Assembly: GCA_002423425.1 (NCBI GenBank)
Contig: DIWC01000011.1
Coordinates: forward strand, 1 to 41,393
Reading direction: 5' to 3'
DNA: 41,393 nt
Source: Peptococcaceae bacterium UBA6116
Lineage (GTDB): Bacteria; Bacillota; Desulfitobacteriia; Desulfitobacteriales; Syntrophobotulaceae
Made by a program: the position numbers and the translations under genes. Within the stretch, counting starts at the first letter, position 1. Each line of letters begins with the position of its first letter. The notes beneath the pieces are model-generated. The model was not told the origin of the DNA. It did not search any database and saw nothing but the letters and a program-made list of their open reading frames with translations. Of the stretch, positions 41,351-41,393 are shown piece after piece.

Positions 41351-41379
41351 ATTATAACATGACACTATTTCCTTTACAA
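41351..41379 (-). promoter_or_regulatory. Candidate promoter of ftsH-ndk
   Basis: Minus strand TTGTAA (41374-41379), 17-base spacer, TATAAT (41351-41356). The -10 is perfect and the -35 has two mismatches. Transcription would begin near 41344, about 58 bases before the chosen TTG start. It lies at the right edge of the window. Confidence 0.65.
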
Positions 41380-41393
41380 TCAATTCAAAATAA

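Overview
The window looks like a chromosomal segment of a spore-forming, anaerobic low-to-mid GC Firmicute (Clostridia, Peptococcaceae-like). This is inference from gene content: a complete fab/acc operon led by a FabT-type MarR regulator, FabK as the only enoyl-ACP reductase, formate-tetrahydrofolate ligase, small YjcZ-like and DUF1540 spore-type proteins, tandem LysM protein, and an ftsH-ndk-fol-pan-nad-coaX-dusB-greA-lysS order. No rRNA, tRNA, CRISPR array, prophage or intact insertion sequence was seen.

Layout. 1-656: about 650 bases of unrecognised, decayed-looking DNA. 657-12429 (minus strand): one long lipid operon reading fabT, fabH, acpP, fabK, fabD, fabG, fabF, accB, fabZ, accC, accD, accA, birA, bioY. 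It holds acetyl-CoA carboxylase, the type II fatty acid elongation enzymes, the ligase that biotinylates AccB and the biotin uptake protein. Its promoter (consensus -35) carries two adjacent FabT-like palindromes. 12613-15186: an accessory, sporulation-flavoured stretch with a double-LysM protein, a membrane protein with a channel-like but degenerate pore, two tiny hydrophobic YjcZ-like proteins, a DUF1540 protein, a truncated thioesterase and a cysteine-rich gene split by a frameshift. 15198-19166 (minus): Kef-type antiporter, GNAT acetyltransferase, MFS exporter. 19501-23469 (plus): GtrB-GtrA-YfhO polyprenyl-phosphate glycosylation cassette. 23889-25968 (minus): greA-lysS with a perfect consensus promoter. 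26183-33656 (minus): DUF2520 protein, panC, panD, nadA, nadB, nadC, coaX, dusB, i.e. pantothenate, NAD and the first CoA step in one unit, preceded by a short leader that ends in a terminator-like hairpin. 33852-41286 (minus): ftsH, ndk, two DUF881 proteins, fhs, folP, folB, folK.

Two dispersed repeat families occur between genes. Family A is a GGGACAAG...CGTCCCC hairpin of about 28 bases, with two copies as a perfect inverted pair around the fabK/fabD junction and one at the accB/fabZ junction; two copies run into coding sequence and supply the C-terminal residues of FabK and AccB. Family B consists of short hairpins built around CATGGATG with arms that differ between copies but stay complementary (near 4080-4250, 14609-14657, 35606-35660).

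The observations I would follow first are the candidate attenuator ahead of the pan/nad operon, the DUF2520 protein as a possible ketopantoate reductase, the coding invasion by family A repeats, and the frameshifted cysteine-rich gene. Many start codons were reassigned to internal ATG, GTG or TTG codons where a Shine-Dalgarno sequence, promoter or repeat decides the matter.
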